Part shown: in pieces, positions 35,665 through 44,528 of the stretch | How positions within the stretch are numbered: the stretch's first letter is position 1 | Layout: each line of letters begins with the position of its first letter | Assembly (NCBI GenBank): GCA_963814985.1 | Contig: CAWFFV010000119.1 | Span: 1 to 64,000 of the forward strand | Direction of reading: 5' to 3' | DNA length: 64,000 nucleotides | Source of the DNA: CAWFFV01 sp963814985 | GTDB lineage: Bacteria; Chloroflexota; Ktedonobacteria; Ktedonobacterales; Ktedonobacteraceae | Notes under the pieces: generated by a model | The model's input: the letters and a program-made list of their open reading frames with translations, nothing else | Told to the model about the DNA's origin: nothing | The model's database searches: none | Made by a program: the position numbers and the translations under genes

Positions 35665-36927
35665 ATGCGTAAACTTTTCAGGGGTCTCTCAAAACTCCTT
35701 GTTTTTAGCTTTTTCGGCGGGTTGCTAGCTATCCTTCGCTATATCCTGAGTACGCCTCAGCCGCTAGAAAGTGTGCTGCCAGGAGAGGCTCATATCTACA
35801 CATGGAGACAGGGCCATATCTTTTATAAAGTTTTGGGTCCAGTTGATGCCCCTCCATTAGTGCTGCTCCATAATCCAGAGATTGGTGCATCCTCCTACGA
35901 GATGCGGCACATTATGGAAGGATTGGCTCAGCATTATCGTGTCTACGGGCTTGATTTGCTTGGCTTTGGTTTGTCAGATCATCCCCGGATTGATTACTCT
36001 GCTAATACATACGTCACGTTGTACCAGGATTTTCTCAAAGAAGTTGTCAGACAGCCAGTCATCCTACTGGCCAGCGGGCTGAGTTGCAACTACAGTGTGG
36101 CGCTCGCTACCATAACCCCCAACCTTTGTACACGTTTAATCCTCCTTTCCCCCACTACGCTATTTGAGAGGAGAAAACAGATACCCTGGTTGACATGGTT
36201 GATACAAAACCCAATCATCGGCCTCGTCATCTACTCAATCTTCACACCGCGTTTTGTGCTCCGTCGAGTCATAGCGCAACAAAGAAGATTTGACCACAGC
36301 AACATTACCAGTGATGAACTTGACTATATGTTCGCTTCAGCTCACCAATCTGGAGCACAACATGCAGCCCTGGCATTCCTGGCCGGCAAACTCGGTCTGG
36401 AGATCACGCACGATTTCGCGGCGTTACCACAACCAACCCTGATTATCTGGGGAATGCATGCCTTACATTTTGCTCACCCTTCCATCATCAGCCAGCATAC
36501 GATCTCAAAGCATATACAGGTTATCTTGATACAGCAGGCGGGTAGCCGTGTGCATGAAGAACAGCCAGAGATGGTAGTAGCAAAGATCCTGCAATGGCAG
36601 ACAGAAGAGAACTTCGTGGAAGCAACTGTCAGTTCTGTTACGCACTCGGCGACTACAACTAATGCTGAGATTGCAGGTCCCTCTCTGATCACGCCTACCA
36701 CTTCAAACGCAGCCAATCAACTCTCAGCAATCATATCTGAGCCTATCAGCGAGCCTCCTGCCGAGGATATCACAGGGGAAAAGTCGATAGAAGCATATTG
36801 TGTAAAGTGCCGACAAAAGCGTTTCATGCACAACCCTCAAAAGGTTCTCACGAAAAATGGGCGTAGCGCCATGGAAGGGATATGTCCTATCTGTAGCACA
36901 AAACTCTTCCGCTTTATAGCAGGATAG
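35665..36927 (+). CDS. Alpha/beta hydrolase with C-terminal DUF5679-like zinc ribbon
   Basis: 420 residues behind AAGGAGGTAGCAT. Residues 10-30 are a membrane anchor; 45-310 a hydrolase fold (PLVLLHNPEIGASSYEMRHI, VYGLDLLGFGLSDHP). The nucleophile elbow is ASGLSCNYSVAL, where the usual second Gly is Asn. A Ser/Thr-rich linker follows, and the last 50 residues YCVKCRQKRFMHNPQKV...CPICSTK form a two-CxxC zinc ribbon of DUF5679 type. This fusion is a trait I associate with Chloroflexota. Substrate unknown. Confidence 0.85.
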   Translation: MRKLFRGLSKLLVFSFFGGLLAILRYILSTPQPLESVLPGEAHIYTWRQGHIFYKVLGPVDAPPLVLLHNPEIGASSYEMRHIMEGLAQHYRVYGLDLLGFGLSDHPRIDYSANTYVTLYQDFLKEVVRQPVILLASGLSCNYSVALATITPNLCTRLILLSPTTLFERRKQIPWLTWLIQNPIIGLVIYSIFTPRFVLRRVIAQQRRFDHSNITSDELDYMFASAHQSGAQHAALAFLAGKLGLEITHDFAALPQPTLIIWGMHALHFAHPSIISQHTISKHIQVILIQQAGSRVHEEQPEMVVAKILQWQTEENFVEATVSSVTHSATTTNAEIAGPSLITPTTSNAANQLSAIISEPISEPPAEDITGEKSIEAYCVKCRQKRFMHNPQKVLTKNGRSAMEGICPICSTKLFRFIAG

Positions 36928-36996
36928 TAGGAAAGGCTTTTGTGAGCGAGTATATACAAGATGGTCAGACAATGATGAAAAAAGGTCGCGAATCAC

Positions 36997-37025
36997 TTGA
37001 CGTACCGTAATTCACAACGTATAAT
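36997..37025 (+). promoter_or_regulatory. Strong sigma-70 promoter upstream of greA
   Basis: TTGACG and TATAAT with a 17-base spacer. Transcription from near 37032 gives a leader of about 345 bases before greA. Confidence 0.75.
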
Positions 37026-37031
37026 CACCCT

Positions 37032-37378
37032 CATGTGTATTGAATGCCTGCGTTTCGCAATCACCTGAGGCGCAGGAAAAGGTCGCCTCGGTTCGTACAA
37101 GAGAGACAGCCAATAGTAACAGACTCTTAAAATATGGTCTTGCTGTCATGATATTCATCCCTTCTCCTGAACATTCAGGGAGGTATGAGTGGAGAAATCG
37201 GCGAAAAATGTTCTTTTCTCAGAGAAACCCATGCACTGAAAGTAAGTGAACATAGGGGCAAAAGAAAGAATAAGAGCAAGAAAGAGCATTATGGAAGCTG
37301 AACAAAGTCACACGAGGCGAAGTATCTGGAAGAGGCCAGTAGTGGATCGAGAGCCTCAGTACCAGGAGGAGTTTTTTT
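37032..37378 (+). other. Long greA leader with competing stems
   Basis: Near 37045-37095 CCTGCG...CGCAGG and GAGGCG...CGCCTC overlap, so the two stems exclude each other, a pattern seen in leaders controlled by folding. No known riboswitch consensus recognised. A frame from TTG 37040 (69 codons) has no ribosome binding site. The greA site AGGAGGAG lies at the end. Confidence 0.35.
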
Positions 37379-37900
37379 ATGAATATGGGTGGGCAGAGTG
37401 ACGCAAGGTCTGATCGTAAGGTGTATCGCCTGACGCCAGAAGGCTTTGCGAAGAAGAAAGAACGATTAGAATACTTACGCACAATAAAGCGTAAGGAGAT
37501 CGCTGATTATATCCATGAGGCGAAGGAAGCCGGAGATATCAGCGAAAGCAGTGCATATGAAGATGCAAAAAACGAACAGGCAAAGGTAGAAGGAGAAATA
37601 CGCGAACTGGACAGCTTGCTTTCGCTAGCCGAGATCATGACACCAGATATGCATGGTCTAGAAGTTGGTCCCTACACTGTTCGTATTGGAATGCAGGTAG
37701 AGGTAGAGAGTGATAGCGGTGCCAAGCGCCTCTTTAAACTCGTAGAAACTTTTGAAGCTGATCCTAAGACTGGTCTGATCTCTGATCAGTCTCCAGTAGG
37801 CAAAGCTCTGATGGGACATCAGGAAGGCGAAGAGGTACGAGTCTCAACCCCTGGCGGGATAACGAGCTATACGATTCTTACTATTCGTCCTATGCTGTAA
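37379..37900 (+). CDS. greA: Transcript cleavage factor GreA
   Basis: 173 residues. Rescues backtracked RNA polymerase. The N-terminal coiled-coil finger runs from LTPEGFAKKKERLEYLR to about residue 85 with the acidic tip EAGDISESSAYEDAKNEQ; the C-terminal FKBP-like domain follows (LEVGPYTVRIGMQVEV, SPVGKALMGHQEGEEVRV). The tip keeps the acidic residues needed for cleavage. Start at ATG 37379 or 37385; AGGAGGAG lies upstream. A hairpin follows the stop. Confidence 0.95.
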   Translation: MNMGGQSDARSDRKVYRLTPEGFAKKKERLEYLRTIKRKEIADYIHEAKEAGDISESSAYEDAKNEQAKVEGEIRELDSLLSLAEIMTPDMHGLEVGPYTVRIGMQVEVESDSGAKRLFKLVETFEADPKTGLISDQSPVGKALMGHQEGEEVRVSTPGGITSYTILTIRPML

Positions 37901-37920
37901 TCTCTATCAATGCACAAACT

Positions 37921-37945
37921 ACAGGGCATCTTGCCAATGCCCTGT
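37921..37945 (+). terminator. greA terminator hairpin
   Basis: ACAGGGCAT and ATGCCCTGT, 9-bp stem with 7-base loop, 20 bases after the greA stop. The T-tract is weak. Confidence 0.6.
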
Positions 37946-38136
37946 TATGCTTCCACGTTGGTTTACCGATCTCGGCGACACGCCATACTTGCCATCCTTG
38001 CAGAATAATACGTTCCTTTTGAAGCCATGAATTGTCGTATTGACATGCTCTCTGCATATAGGTAATATAGAAGGACGCCGTTAGAGGAGAGTCGGCAGGT
38101 TTTGCACTATAGAAAAGGCTGCAAGGAGTCATTCAA

Positions 38137-38871
38137 TTGTTAACATACGAAGATGTGAACGGATATTTCCTGAAGGCGGCGGCCAGCATGACACTCATGG
38201 CACATCCCGAGTCCTGGATCAATTCGCATTCGCTCGAACGTGAATTCGCGTGTACTTGCCATGCAGGTAGCTGCGAAGAGGCTGAGCAGCGTAGTTCTTG
38301 TACTGTCTCATTCACATGGGGACCACTGGATACAGCCCTCTCACTTGAAGGACCGGTAGGGGTATGTGACTTTTACCATGAGACCGAGCATGATTGCCCA
38401 CATTTGCATACAAGCGCCATTCCTCCGCTCGTGCTCGATTTATCCTATTCATTGGCATTGAATGGCCTGGCAATCTCCGAAGAGACGCTCCTCTCGCTGA
38501 TACAAGCTCTCAGGTTACGTGCCAGCGAGCATAGCAGACGTACTATTGAGACACGCCCAGGCATTAGTATGATTTTGCATGATAATCGTCTACGACCGGA
38601 TATGCTCACACTTCAGCAACGCGTGGAGCTTCCCATATGGCATCCTGATGGTATGCACGGTCTTCACGATGATCCACATACCCATTCTCGTCGTCGCGCA
38701 GAACGCCGTCTGCGAGCTATTGAAGAAGATGAGGAGGGTGGTGAGGTGATTGCTGATAATCCTCAACCAGAGGAATGGTTACCACAAGTTATGGTAGAGG
38801 TATGCCAGGATATCTTGCATGTGCTCGATGCCCTCGACACAACCATGTCATACAACTCAAGCGAAATATAG
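38137..38871 (+). CDS. Hypothetical cysteine-containing protein
   Basis: 244 residues from TTG 38137, with AAGGAG nine bases upstream. The N-terminal half holds CTCHAGSCEEAEQRSSC and CDFYHETEHDCPHLH, a His/Cys pattern that could bind metal. The middle is helical; residues 170-205 are His- and Arg-rich with HPDGMHGLHDDPHTHSRRR. The C-terminus is acidic. No signal peptide or membrane segment. Not recognised; convergent with the MgtE-N/CBS gene. Confidence 0.65.
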   Translation: MLTYEDVNGYFLKAAASMTLMAHPESWINSHSLEREFACTCHAGSCEEAEQRSSCTVSFTWGPLDTALSLEGPVGVCDFYHETEHDCPHLHTSAIPPLVLDLSYSLALNGLAISEETLLSLIQALRLRASEHSRRTIETRPGISMILHDNRLRPDMLTLQQRVELPIWHPDGMHGLHDDPHTHSRRRAERRLRAIEEDEEGGEVIADNPQPEEWLPQVMVEVCQDILHVLDALDTTMSYNSSEI

Positions 38872-38893
38872 CATTCCTCAGGTGAGAAAAAAC

Positions 38894-40192
38894 TTAATAC
38901 ATCCTGGTGGGTTTATGCCTTCTGTCAGGAGGTAAAAGCACATCTAGCGCATCGTCAACGGTCACCACACCCTCAAGTACTCCCTCCTTACTCACTACAG
39001 GGACGGCTAAAAGATTGTACTTTGCCATTGTCTGAGCTACAGCACGGGCATCACTCTCTGGTTGTACAGCAATGATGTCCGTCTCCATCAGCTCTTGTAA
39101 TGTTTGTGTGGGGGATGCTACCAGTAAATCCCAGAGCGAAACCACACCGAGTACACGACATTCATCCTGTGTCTCATCTGCCACACAGTAGATATAGGCA
39201 ATACGTACATTTTTTTCCTGGATATTGGCACGCACAGCTTCCAATGCATCCACCACCATCCGGGTTTGATTGAGCACGATATAGTCTGTCGTCATCAATC
39301 CACCAGCGGTATCGGCCTCATATTCCAGCAGTTCCTGCACATCCTCCGACTCCTCAGGATTCATCAGGCGCAAGAGTTCCTGAGCACGCTCCTCTGGCAT
39401 TTGTGAGAGGAGGTCTGCTGCCTCATCAGGTCCCATCGCCTGGAGTATATCGGCAGCGCGATCCGCTGAAATATTTTCAAGGATATGGCGCTGGCGAGTG
39501 GTATCAATCTCCTCCATTGCGTCGGCAGCAGTCTCATCATCCAAACTCTCAATCAGCCGTGCCCCCTGCCCAGGAGTAAGTTGATGCACAATCTCAGCGA
39601 TATCAGCCGGGTGCAGTTCCGCAAGATGTCCACTTTGTGGGCGCGCAGAGGCAGAGGGACGCACGGAAATGTGCCCCTCTGCCTCCTGTTCACCTGAACG
39701 TTGCATCTCAACCAGTTCGATCTGTTCCCACGGGATGAGTGTTGTGGGGACATTACGGCTCCTTGTGCCGAGCAACCAGAACGGTACTAAGCGACGCAGT
39801 AATCCAAAGGCACTATTATCAATCCCCAGAATGCGCCAATCATCACCGAAACAGACATCGTTGACACGTACCGCCTTCTTACGCACAACATCAATAACCT
39901 GTTTATCTAACACTTCTTGTGCGAGATACACCACGTCGGCAGGGGACGAGGCCTGCCGCGTGAGTTGTTCCTGTGGAATCCGTAAGTGGAAGAGATCTTC
40001 ACGATGCTCTGCCGCATCCAGCGGAATAGACCATAGTTGATCCTCTTCTCCTTCAACCAACAAGACATCAGGATAGCATAGATCTTTTTGTCCTTGCTGC
40101 ATCATTGGTACGAGTACATCGATGACTCTACCCACACGCACTTTGTGCAGGTCTTCCACAGGTGTGCCGAGCAGTCGGCTCAGGTATAACAT
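38894..40192 (-). CDS. MgtE N-terminal and CBS domain protein without the transporter
   Basis: 432 residues. Residues 1-165 are two PRC-barrel-like segments (VGRVIDVLVPM, KKAVRVNDVCF); 190-290 the MgtE N helical superhelix (LAELHPADIAEIVHQL, ADILQAMGPDEAADLLSQMPEERAQELL); 295-432 two CBS domains (GGLMTTDYIVLN, METDIIAVQPESDARAVA, YNLLAVPVVSKEGVLEGVVT). The five-helix membrane pore of the MgtE Mg2+ channel is missing, so it is a cytoplasmic sensor half. It starts 5 bases after the pyrG stop, so the two are co-transcribed. CBS domains could sense ATP, AMP or Mg2+ (inference). Confidence 0.85.
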   Translation of the reverse strand: MLYLSRLLGTPVEDLHKVRVGRVIDVLVPMMQQGQKDLCYPDVLLVEGEEDQLWSIPLDAAEHREDLFHLRIPQEQLTRQASSPADVVYLAQEVLDKQVIDVVRKKAVRVNDVCFGDDWRILGIDNSAFGLLRRLVPFWLLGTRSRNVPTTLIPWEQIELVEMQRSGEQEAEGHISVRPSASARPQSGHLAELHPADIAEIVHQLTPGQGARLIESLDDETAADAMEEIDTTRQRHILENISADRAADILQAMGPDEAADLLSQMPEERAQELLRLMNPEESEDVQELLEYEADTAGGLMTTDYIVLNQTRMVVDALEAVRANIQEKNVRIAYIYCVADETQDECRVLGVVSLWDLLVASPTQTLQELMETDIIAVQPESDARAVAQTMAKYNLLAVPVVSKEGVLEGVVTVDDALDVLLPPDRRHKPTRMY

Positions 40193-40197
40193 GGCTC

Positions 40198-41880
40198 CTA
40201 CATCTCGATACGGGTATCTTGCAACACTTTACTTGTTTCTAACTCAAAATTTGCTTCTTCCACCTGGTACCTGTTTCTCACTGTTTGTACACAGGCCCCG
40301 ATGAAATCACGGAACAGGGGATGGGGATGAGTCGGACGACTTTTAAACTCTGGATGAAACTGAGATGCCACAAACCAGGAATGGTCTGCTAACTCGATAA
40401 CCTCCACCAGACTATTGTCGGCTGAGCGACCACTGACAATTAATCCCTGCGTTTCCATACGTTTGCGAAATTCATTGTTGAACTCATAACGATGGCGGTG
40501 CCGTTCAAAAACAATAGGTTCACCGTAGGCTTGAGAGGCCCTGGTTCCAGGAGTAAGACAGCAAACCCAGTTGCCCAGGCGCATAGTGCCACCTTTCTCA
40601 GCCACAGATCGCTGAGTCTGCATCAGGTCAATCACAGGATAGGGATTCTGCGAGTCGAACTCTGTACTATTGGCACCAGTCAGTCCAAGAACGTTACGCG
40701 CAAATTCGATGACGGCAACCTGCATACCCAGACAGAGACCTAAATAAGGGATATTCATACGCCGGGCAAAGCCAGCCGCTTTGATCTTACCTTCAATGCC
40801 ACGATGACCAAAGCCGCCAGGAACCACAATACCTGCTACATCCTCTAACACCTCAACATAGTTCTCTCCCATCTTCTCCAGTGCCTCAGAATTGATCCAT
40901 TTTATGTGCACATCTACATCGTGGAACCAGCCTGCATGATGAAGCGCTTCGACAACTGAGAGATAAGCATCGTGCAGTTCCACATATTTTCCCACGAGAC
41001 CAATTGTCAGTTCTGGACGAGCATGCTTAATCTTTACAACAAGATCGTGCCATTCCTGCATCTGCGGCTCTTGTACCTGCAAACTGAGTCCGCGCACCAG
41101 AAATTCGCCCAGGCCCGCCTCTTCCAGAACAAGCGGCACCTCATAGATCGTATCTGCGGTCAGCAGGGGAATAACAGCTTGCGCCTCAATATTGCAGAAA
41201 AGAGCGATCTTTTCGCGCAATTCATCGGTCATGGGATAGTCCGAGCGGCACACAATCACATCGGGCTGAATACCAACACGGAGCAACTCCTTGACGCTAT
41301 GCTGGGTAGGCTTTGTTTTCAATTCTTTAGTTGCACCCAGATAGGGCAGAAGCGTCACGTGCATATATAGTACATTGCGCCGCCCAACATCTTTGCGCAT
41401 CTGACGAATCGCTTCCAAAAATGGTTCACCTTCGATGTCTCCGACGGTACCACCTACCTCGACGATCACCACATCAGCATCAGAACGGCGTGCCACCGCA
41501 TGGATACGGTCCTTGATTTCGTTGGTAATATGTGGGATCACCTGGATTGTACCACCAAGATACTCCCCACGTCGCTCCTTTCCGATCACAGCGGCATAAA
41601 CCTGCCCGGTTGTCACATTGTTTGCCTGATATGCCGGCTCATCTGTGAAACGCTCATAGTGCCCCAGGTCCAGGTCGGTCTCTGCGCCATCGTCGGTCAC
41701 AAATACTTCACCATGCTGATAAGGAGACATCGTACCAGGGTCAACATTGATATAGGGATCTAATTTCATTAGCGAGACGGAGACTCCGCGATTCTTGAGG
41801 AGGCGTCCCAATGATGCAACACTAATGCCCTTCCCTACTGATGATGCCACACCACCTGTCACAAAGATAAATTTTGACAT
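40198..41880 (-). CDS. pyrG: CTP synthase
   Basis: 560 residues from ATG 41880 (GGAGGAATTCC upstream). Aminates UTP to CTP with glutamine. The synthetase half begins MSKFIFVTGGVASSVGKGI with the P-loop, LDPYINVDPGTMSPYQHGEVFV and VEVGGTVGDIEGEPF; the glutaminase half has PGGFGHRG, the nucleophile Cys in YLGLCLGMQVAVIE, and the His-Glu pair in SQFHPEFKSRP. The C-terminus extends about 20 residues beyond usual. Middle gene of MBL protein - pyrG - MgtE-N/CBS, all reverse strand. Confidence 0.97.
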   Translation of the reverse strand: MSKFIFVTGGVASSVGKGISVASLGRLLKNRGVSVSLMKLDPYINVDPGTMSPYQHGEVFVTDDGAETDLDLGHYERFTDEPAYQANNVTTGQVYAAVIGKERRGEYLGGTIQVIPHITNEIKDRIHAVARRSDADVVIVEVGGTVGDIEGEPFLEAIRQMRKDVGRRNVLYMHVTLLPYLGATKELKTKPTQHSVKELLRVGIQPDVIVCRSDYPMTDELREKIALFCNIEAQAVIPLLTADTIYEVPLVLEEAGLGEFLVRGLSLQVQEPQMQEWHDLVVKIKHARPELTIGLVGKYVELHDAYLSVVEALHHAGWFHDVDVHIKWINSEALEKMGENYVEVLEDVAGIVVPGGFGHRGIEGKIKAAGFARRMNIPYLGLCLGMQVAVIEFARNVLGLTGANSTEFDSQNPYPVIDLMQTQRSVAEKGGTMRLGNWVCCLTPGTRASQAYGEPIVFERHRHRYEFNNEFRKRMETQGLIVSGRSADNSLVEVIELADHSWFVASQFHPEFKSRPTHPHPLFRDFIGACVQTVRNRYQVEEANFELETSKVLQDTRIEM

Positions 41881-41948
41881 GGAATTCCTCCCTAAACTCG
41901 GAGCTTTACCGCTGTATTGCTGCTTCGATTTTTGTAAAGTCACATATA

Positions 41949-42599
41949 TCATCGCGGCGTTAAGACTACGATCTGCGTCTCTGCTGGTAAGTTATTCCGC
42001 ATAACAATCAGTCTATTCTGCACATTGACGTTCTCAACGCTCATCTCACGACAAAATTTGTCGAGGGGGTCGGAGGTTTCACTTGCAACGGGCTCATAGT
42101 GCATAGGGATCGCGATGCGAGGCTCTACTTGACTGATAATTTCTGCAGCTTGTGTCGCGTTGAGTGCATTACGTCCACCAATGGGAAGTAATAACACATC
42201 AACATCCGCAACTTCCTCCAACTGCTCTTCTTGTAGGATATGACCCAGGTCCCCTAAATGACAAATAGCCAGATCATCCATATGAATAACATAAATAGTA
42301 TTGCGCCCAAATTCCTGACCACGCTTGTTATCGTGGTAGGAAGCAATACCAGTAATCAGTACATCACTGATTTCATATTCACCTGGTCCCCTCACAATGC
42401 GCGGATTGCCACTGACAGACGCAACGTTATTATGACCGGGGTGATTATGGCTGACTGTGACGATAGAGGCGTTCATCTTACTCAGCTGGGGTGGCGTCCC
42501 CTGGGAGGGTCCTTGCTGAGGAGAGTAGGGATCAGTGATCAGTGTAACATTTTTGCCACGTAACTGAAAACAGGAGTGGCCTAACCAAGAAATTTCCAT
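41949..42599 (-). CDS. Metallo-beta-lactamase-fold protein
   Basis: 216 residues from ATG 42599 (MEISWLGHSCFQLRG; GGAG just upstream). The group is close to UPF0173/lactamase_B_3: WLGHSCF, LITDPYSP, and VTVSHNHPGHNN in place of the usual HxHxDH (Pro replaces Asp), then LGDLGH and IPMHYEP. The altered metal motif may reduce activity. 68 bases upstream of pyrG in the same direction. Confidence 0.8.
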   Translation of the reverse strand: MEISWLGHSCFQLRGKNVTLITDPYSPQQGPSQGTPPQLSKMNASIVTVSHNHPGHNNVASVSGNPRIVRGPGEYEISDVLITGIASYHDNKRGQEFGRNTIYVIHMDDLAICHLGDLGHILQEEQLEEVADVDVLLLPIGGRNALNATQAAEIISQVEPRIAIPMHYEPVASETSDPLDKFCREMSVENVNVQNRLIVMRNNLPAETQIVVLTPR

Positions 42600-42621
42600 T
42601 GCTCCACTTTTCTCACATAAG

Positions 42622-42651
42622 TTCGGGCGGGGACCTTTGTCCTCGCCCGAA
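42622..42651. terminator. Strong hairpin between glycosyltransferase and MBL genes
   Basis: TTCGGGCG-GGGAC-CTTT-GTCCT-CGCCCGAA folds into a nearly continuous 13-bp stem. It lies 70 bases after the glycosyltransferase stop and just upstream of the MBL start on the reverse strand, so it could terminate or shape the MBL leader. Confidence 0.55.
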
Positions 42652-42721
42652 TTGTATTTTACCATAAGGATATGTGTTCTACAAGAGGATAGCCCAATGG
42701 AACATTGCCTTGCTCATCCTA

Positions 42722-44113
42722 TTATTCACCATGATTGGAAATCAATGCAGCAACTCCAGCCTCATCTAACAAGGGACCACTGACAGTCATTGTGCCATCT
42801 GGAACCTTCGAGGTAAAGGTCAAGGAACTATAGGCAATGGTTACCTTGACCTCGCGATTTCGTACACCAACACGCGCTGTAGCTTCTTCGACCAGTTGTT
42901 TGATACGCTGGGCAACAATTTCCGCTCCACTCTGCTCGGCACGAATAACCGCTGTCATAATACCAGGGCCATTGATTGACAATTTGTCATCTTTGCGAAT
43001 CTTCGCACGTAGGGAGGGTAAGAGCTTACGAGCCGCCTCAGTGGCTTCACGGTCCTCGCGCTCTCTGTTTACATCACTCCCTTTGGCGCCCTCAAGGATA
43101 AAACGGAAAACAATCACACTCTGCGCATTACAAAGGCGGCGGACTTTGCGTTCCCCAGCTTCCAGATCCTTTGTCGAATCCACCATCTGCCAGATATGGT
43201 GCTCGCGTTTACGTCGATAATCAGCATAGCCTTGTAGACGGGCATATCCCTCCAGGATAACTGTTCCTAATGTCCACATAGCCTGTTTAGGCGTACTCAT
43301 GGTGAAGTCACGACAGGCAACAAGCTGTTGAGCGATCGGGCTGACCTTCATAGTAGAGGCTTCGTAGTTCTGCTGAGCACGTACTTTGAGATGTCCAGCA
43401 TAGATACGACGGCGCTGCTTGAGGAAGTCACGCACCGTGATAGGACCCTTGTTATAGACAATACATTCAGGCTTATAAATAAGTTGATAGCCCAGCTGAG
43501 AAATAAGCGCTTGAATTGAAATCTCATCTACCGCACTATTGGTCGGAATACCTGAAATGACATTGCGGAAGGCGATGACCTCACCCAGTTTAGGAGAGGT
43601 ACGTGCAAGCTGATCGTGAAGACGCCATAAGAGATGAACTGCATGTCCCATAAAAGTTGATTGATCATTGACCGGCACAGGGCGTCCACCAACCATACCA
43701 ATTTGCGGATCTTGAAATGGGGAGCACAGGTTCTCGATGGCTGCATCATGGGGAATAACATCGGCACCTATCAATATAGCAATCTCGCAGGTCGCCTCTT
43801 TAAGGAAGAGGTTAATGGCGGATGCTTTGCCTTCACGTTTCTCCTGCACATACAAACGAACACGGGGTTCCTGGAGTGCCATCTCGGAGACGATGGAGAC
43901 AGTACGATCAGTGCAGCCACTGGCAACAACAATAACCTCATCAATCTGCATAGATGGTCCCTGCTGCGCAAGAACAGCATGCAATGTGCGGCTAATATTT
44001 GCTTCCTCGTTATACGCCATAATACCTATACTACATCTAATACTTTTATCTTCTTTTTCTAACTGCTCATCCATGTGTTTGGAGTGCATTGCGTTATCCA
44101 CCTTAGCTGCCAT
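42722..44113 (-). CDS. Family 2 glycosyltransferase fused to a degenerate GGDEF-like domain
   Basis: 463 residues. Residues 25-250 are a GT-A glycosyltransferase: CSIGIMAYNEEANISRTL, EKREGKASAINLFLKEA, the metal site ILIGADVIPHDAA and later KQRRRIYAGHL (a QxxRW-like motif as QRRRI). Residues about 340-450 look like a nucleotide-cyclase fold without catalytic GGDEF: IRKDDKLSINGPGIMTAVI, AEIVAQRIKQLVEEATARV, VKVTIAYSSL. The order D-K-L, A-E-I-V-A-Q-R-I, V-T-I-A-Y-S parallels diguanylate cyclase helices and strands. No clear membrane segment. Possibly a sugar transferase controlled by nucleotide binding (inference). Confidence 0.75.
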   Translation of the reverse strand: MAAKVDNAMHSKHMDEQLEKEDKSIRCSIGIMAYNEEANISRTLHAVLAQQGPSMQIDEVIVVASGCTDRTVSIVSEMALQEPRVRLYVQEKREGKASAINLFLKEATCEIAILIGADVIPHDAAIENLCSPFQDPQIGMVGGRPVPVNDQSTFMGHAVHLLWRLHDQLARTSPKLGEVIAFRNVISGIPTNSAVDEISIQALISQLGYQLIYKPECIVYNKGPITVRDFLKQRRRIYAGHLKVRAQQNYEASTMKVSPIAQQLVACRDFTMSTPKQAMWTLGTVILEGYARLQGYADYRRKREHHIWQMVDSTKDLEAGERKVRRLCNAQSVIVFRFILEGAKGSDVNREREDREATEAARKLLPSLRAKIRKDDKLSINGPGIMTAVIRAEQSGAEIVAQRIKQLVEEATARVGVRNREVKVTIAYSSLTFTSKVPDGTMTVSGPLLDEAGVAALISNHGE

Positions 44114-44301
44114 AAAATACTCTCTCCCTCATTAGAACATAATAGTCTATTATGAGATTTTGCGTGTTTGTCTGACAAGCCCCGACAGTATCATCAAGCG
44201 AAACCTTTGGTATCTGTACAAAGAATGCTTGCCAGATACTCATTGACAGTTGAGATTGGGCATACTATACTCATCGATACAAATAGTTTGTAAGAATATA
44301 T

Positions 44302-44448
44302 GTAACTGCTCAGGTTTGCTCACCACCTGCGGTGGCTCGCTATCCGTTGTGAGTGGATTTTGTTGTCTATGGTGGAGATTGCGTCGCAATCTCCACCATA
44401 GACAACAAAATCCACATAAAATCCTGCGAAGCGCCTTTGGCGCTGAGA
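44302..44448. repeat. Dispersed composite palindrome, family C copy 2
   Basis: Left flank GTAACTGCTCAGG, small hairpin CCACCTGCGGTGG (44323-44335), perfect inverted repeat with 31-bp arms and a single-base centre (44353-44383 / 44385-44415), right flank TCCTGCGAAGCGCC...GGCGCTGAG. It lies between divergent gene starts, so a terminator role is unlikely. Confidence 0.8.
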
Positions 44449-44528
44449 AATCAGAAATTTGTAGCAGGTACAATCACTTGAACAATAGCACATAGGGTTT
44501 ACATTCTTGAAAGGCTCTATATCACATT

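Noticed and set aside
37890..38132. 80-codon reverse frame downstream of greA, rich in Trp
   Set aside because: It covers the greA terminator, has no ribosome binding site, and lies opposite the leader of the next gene.
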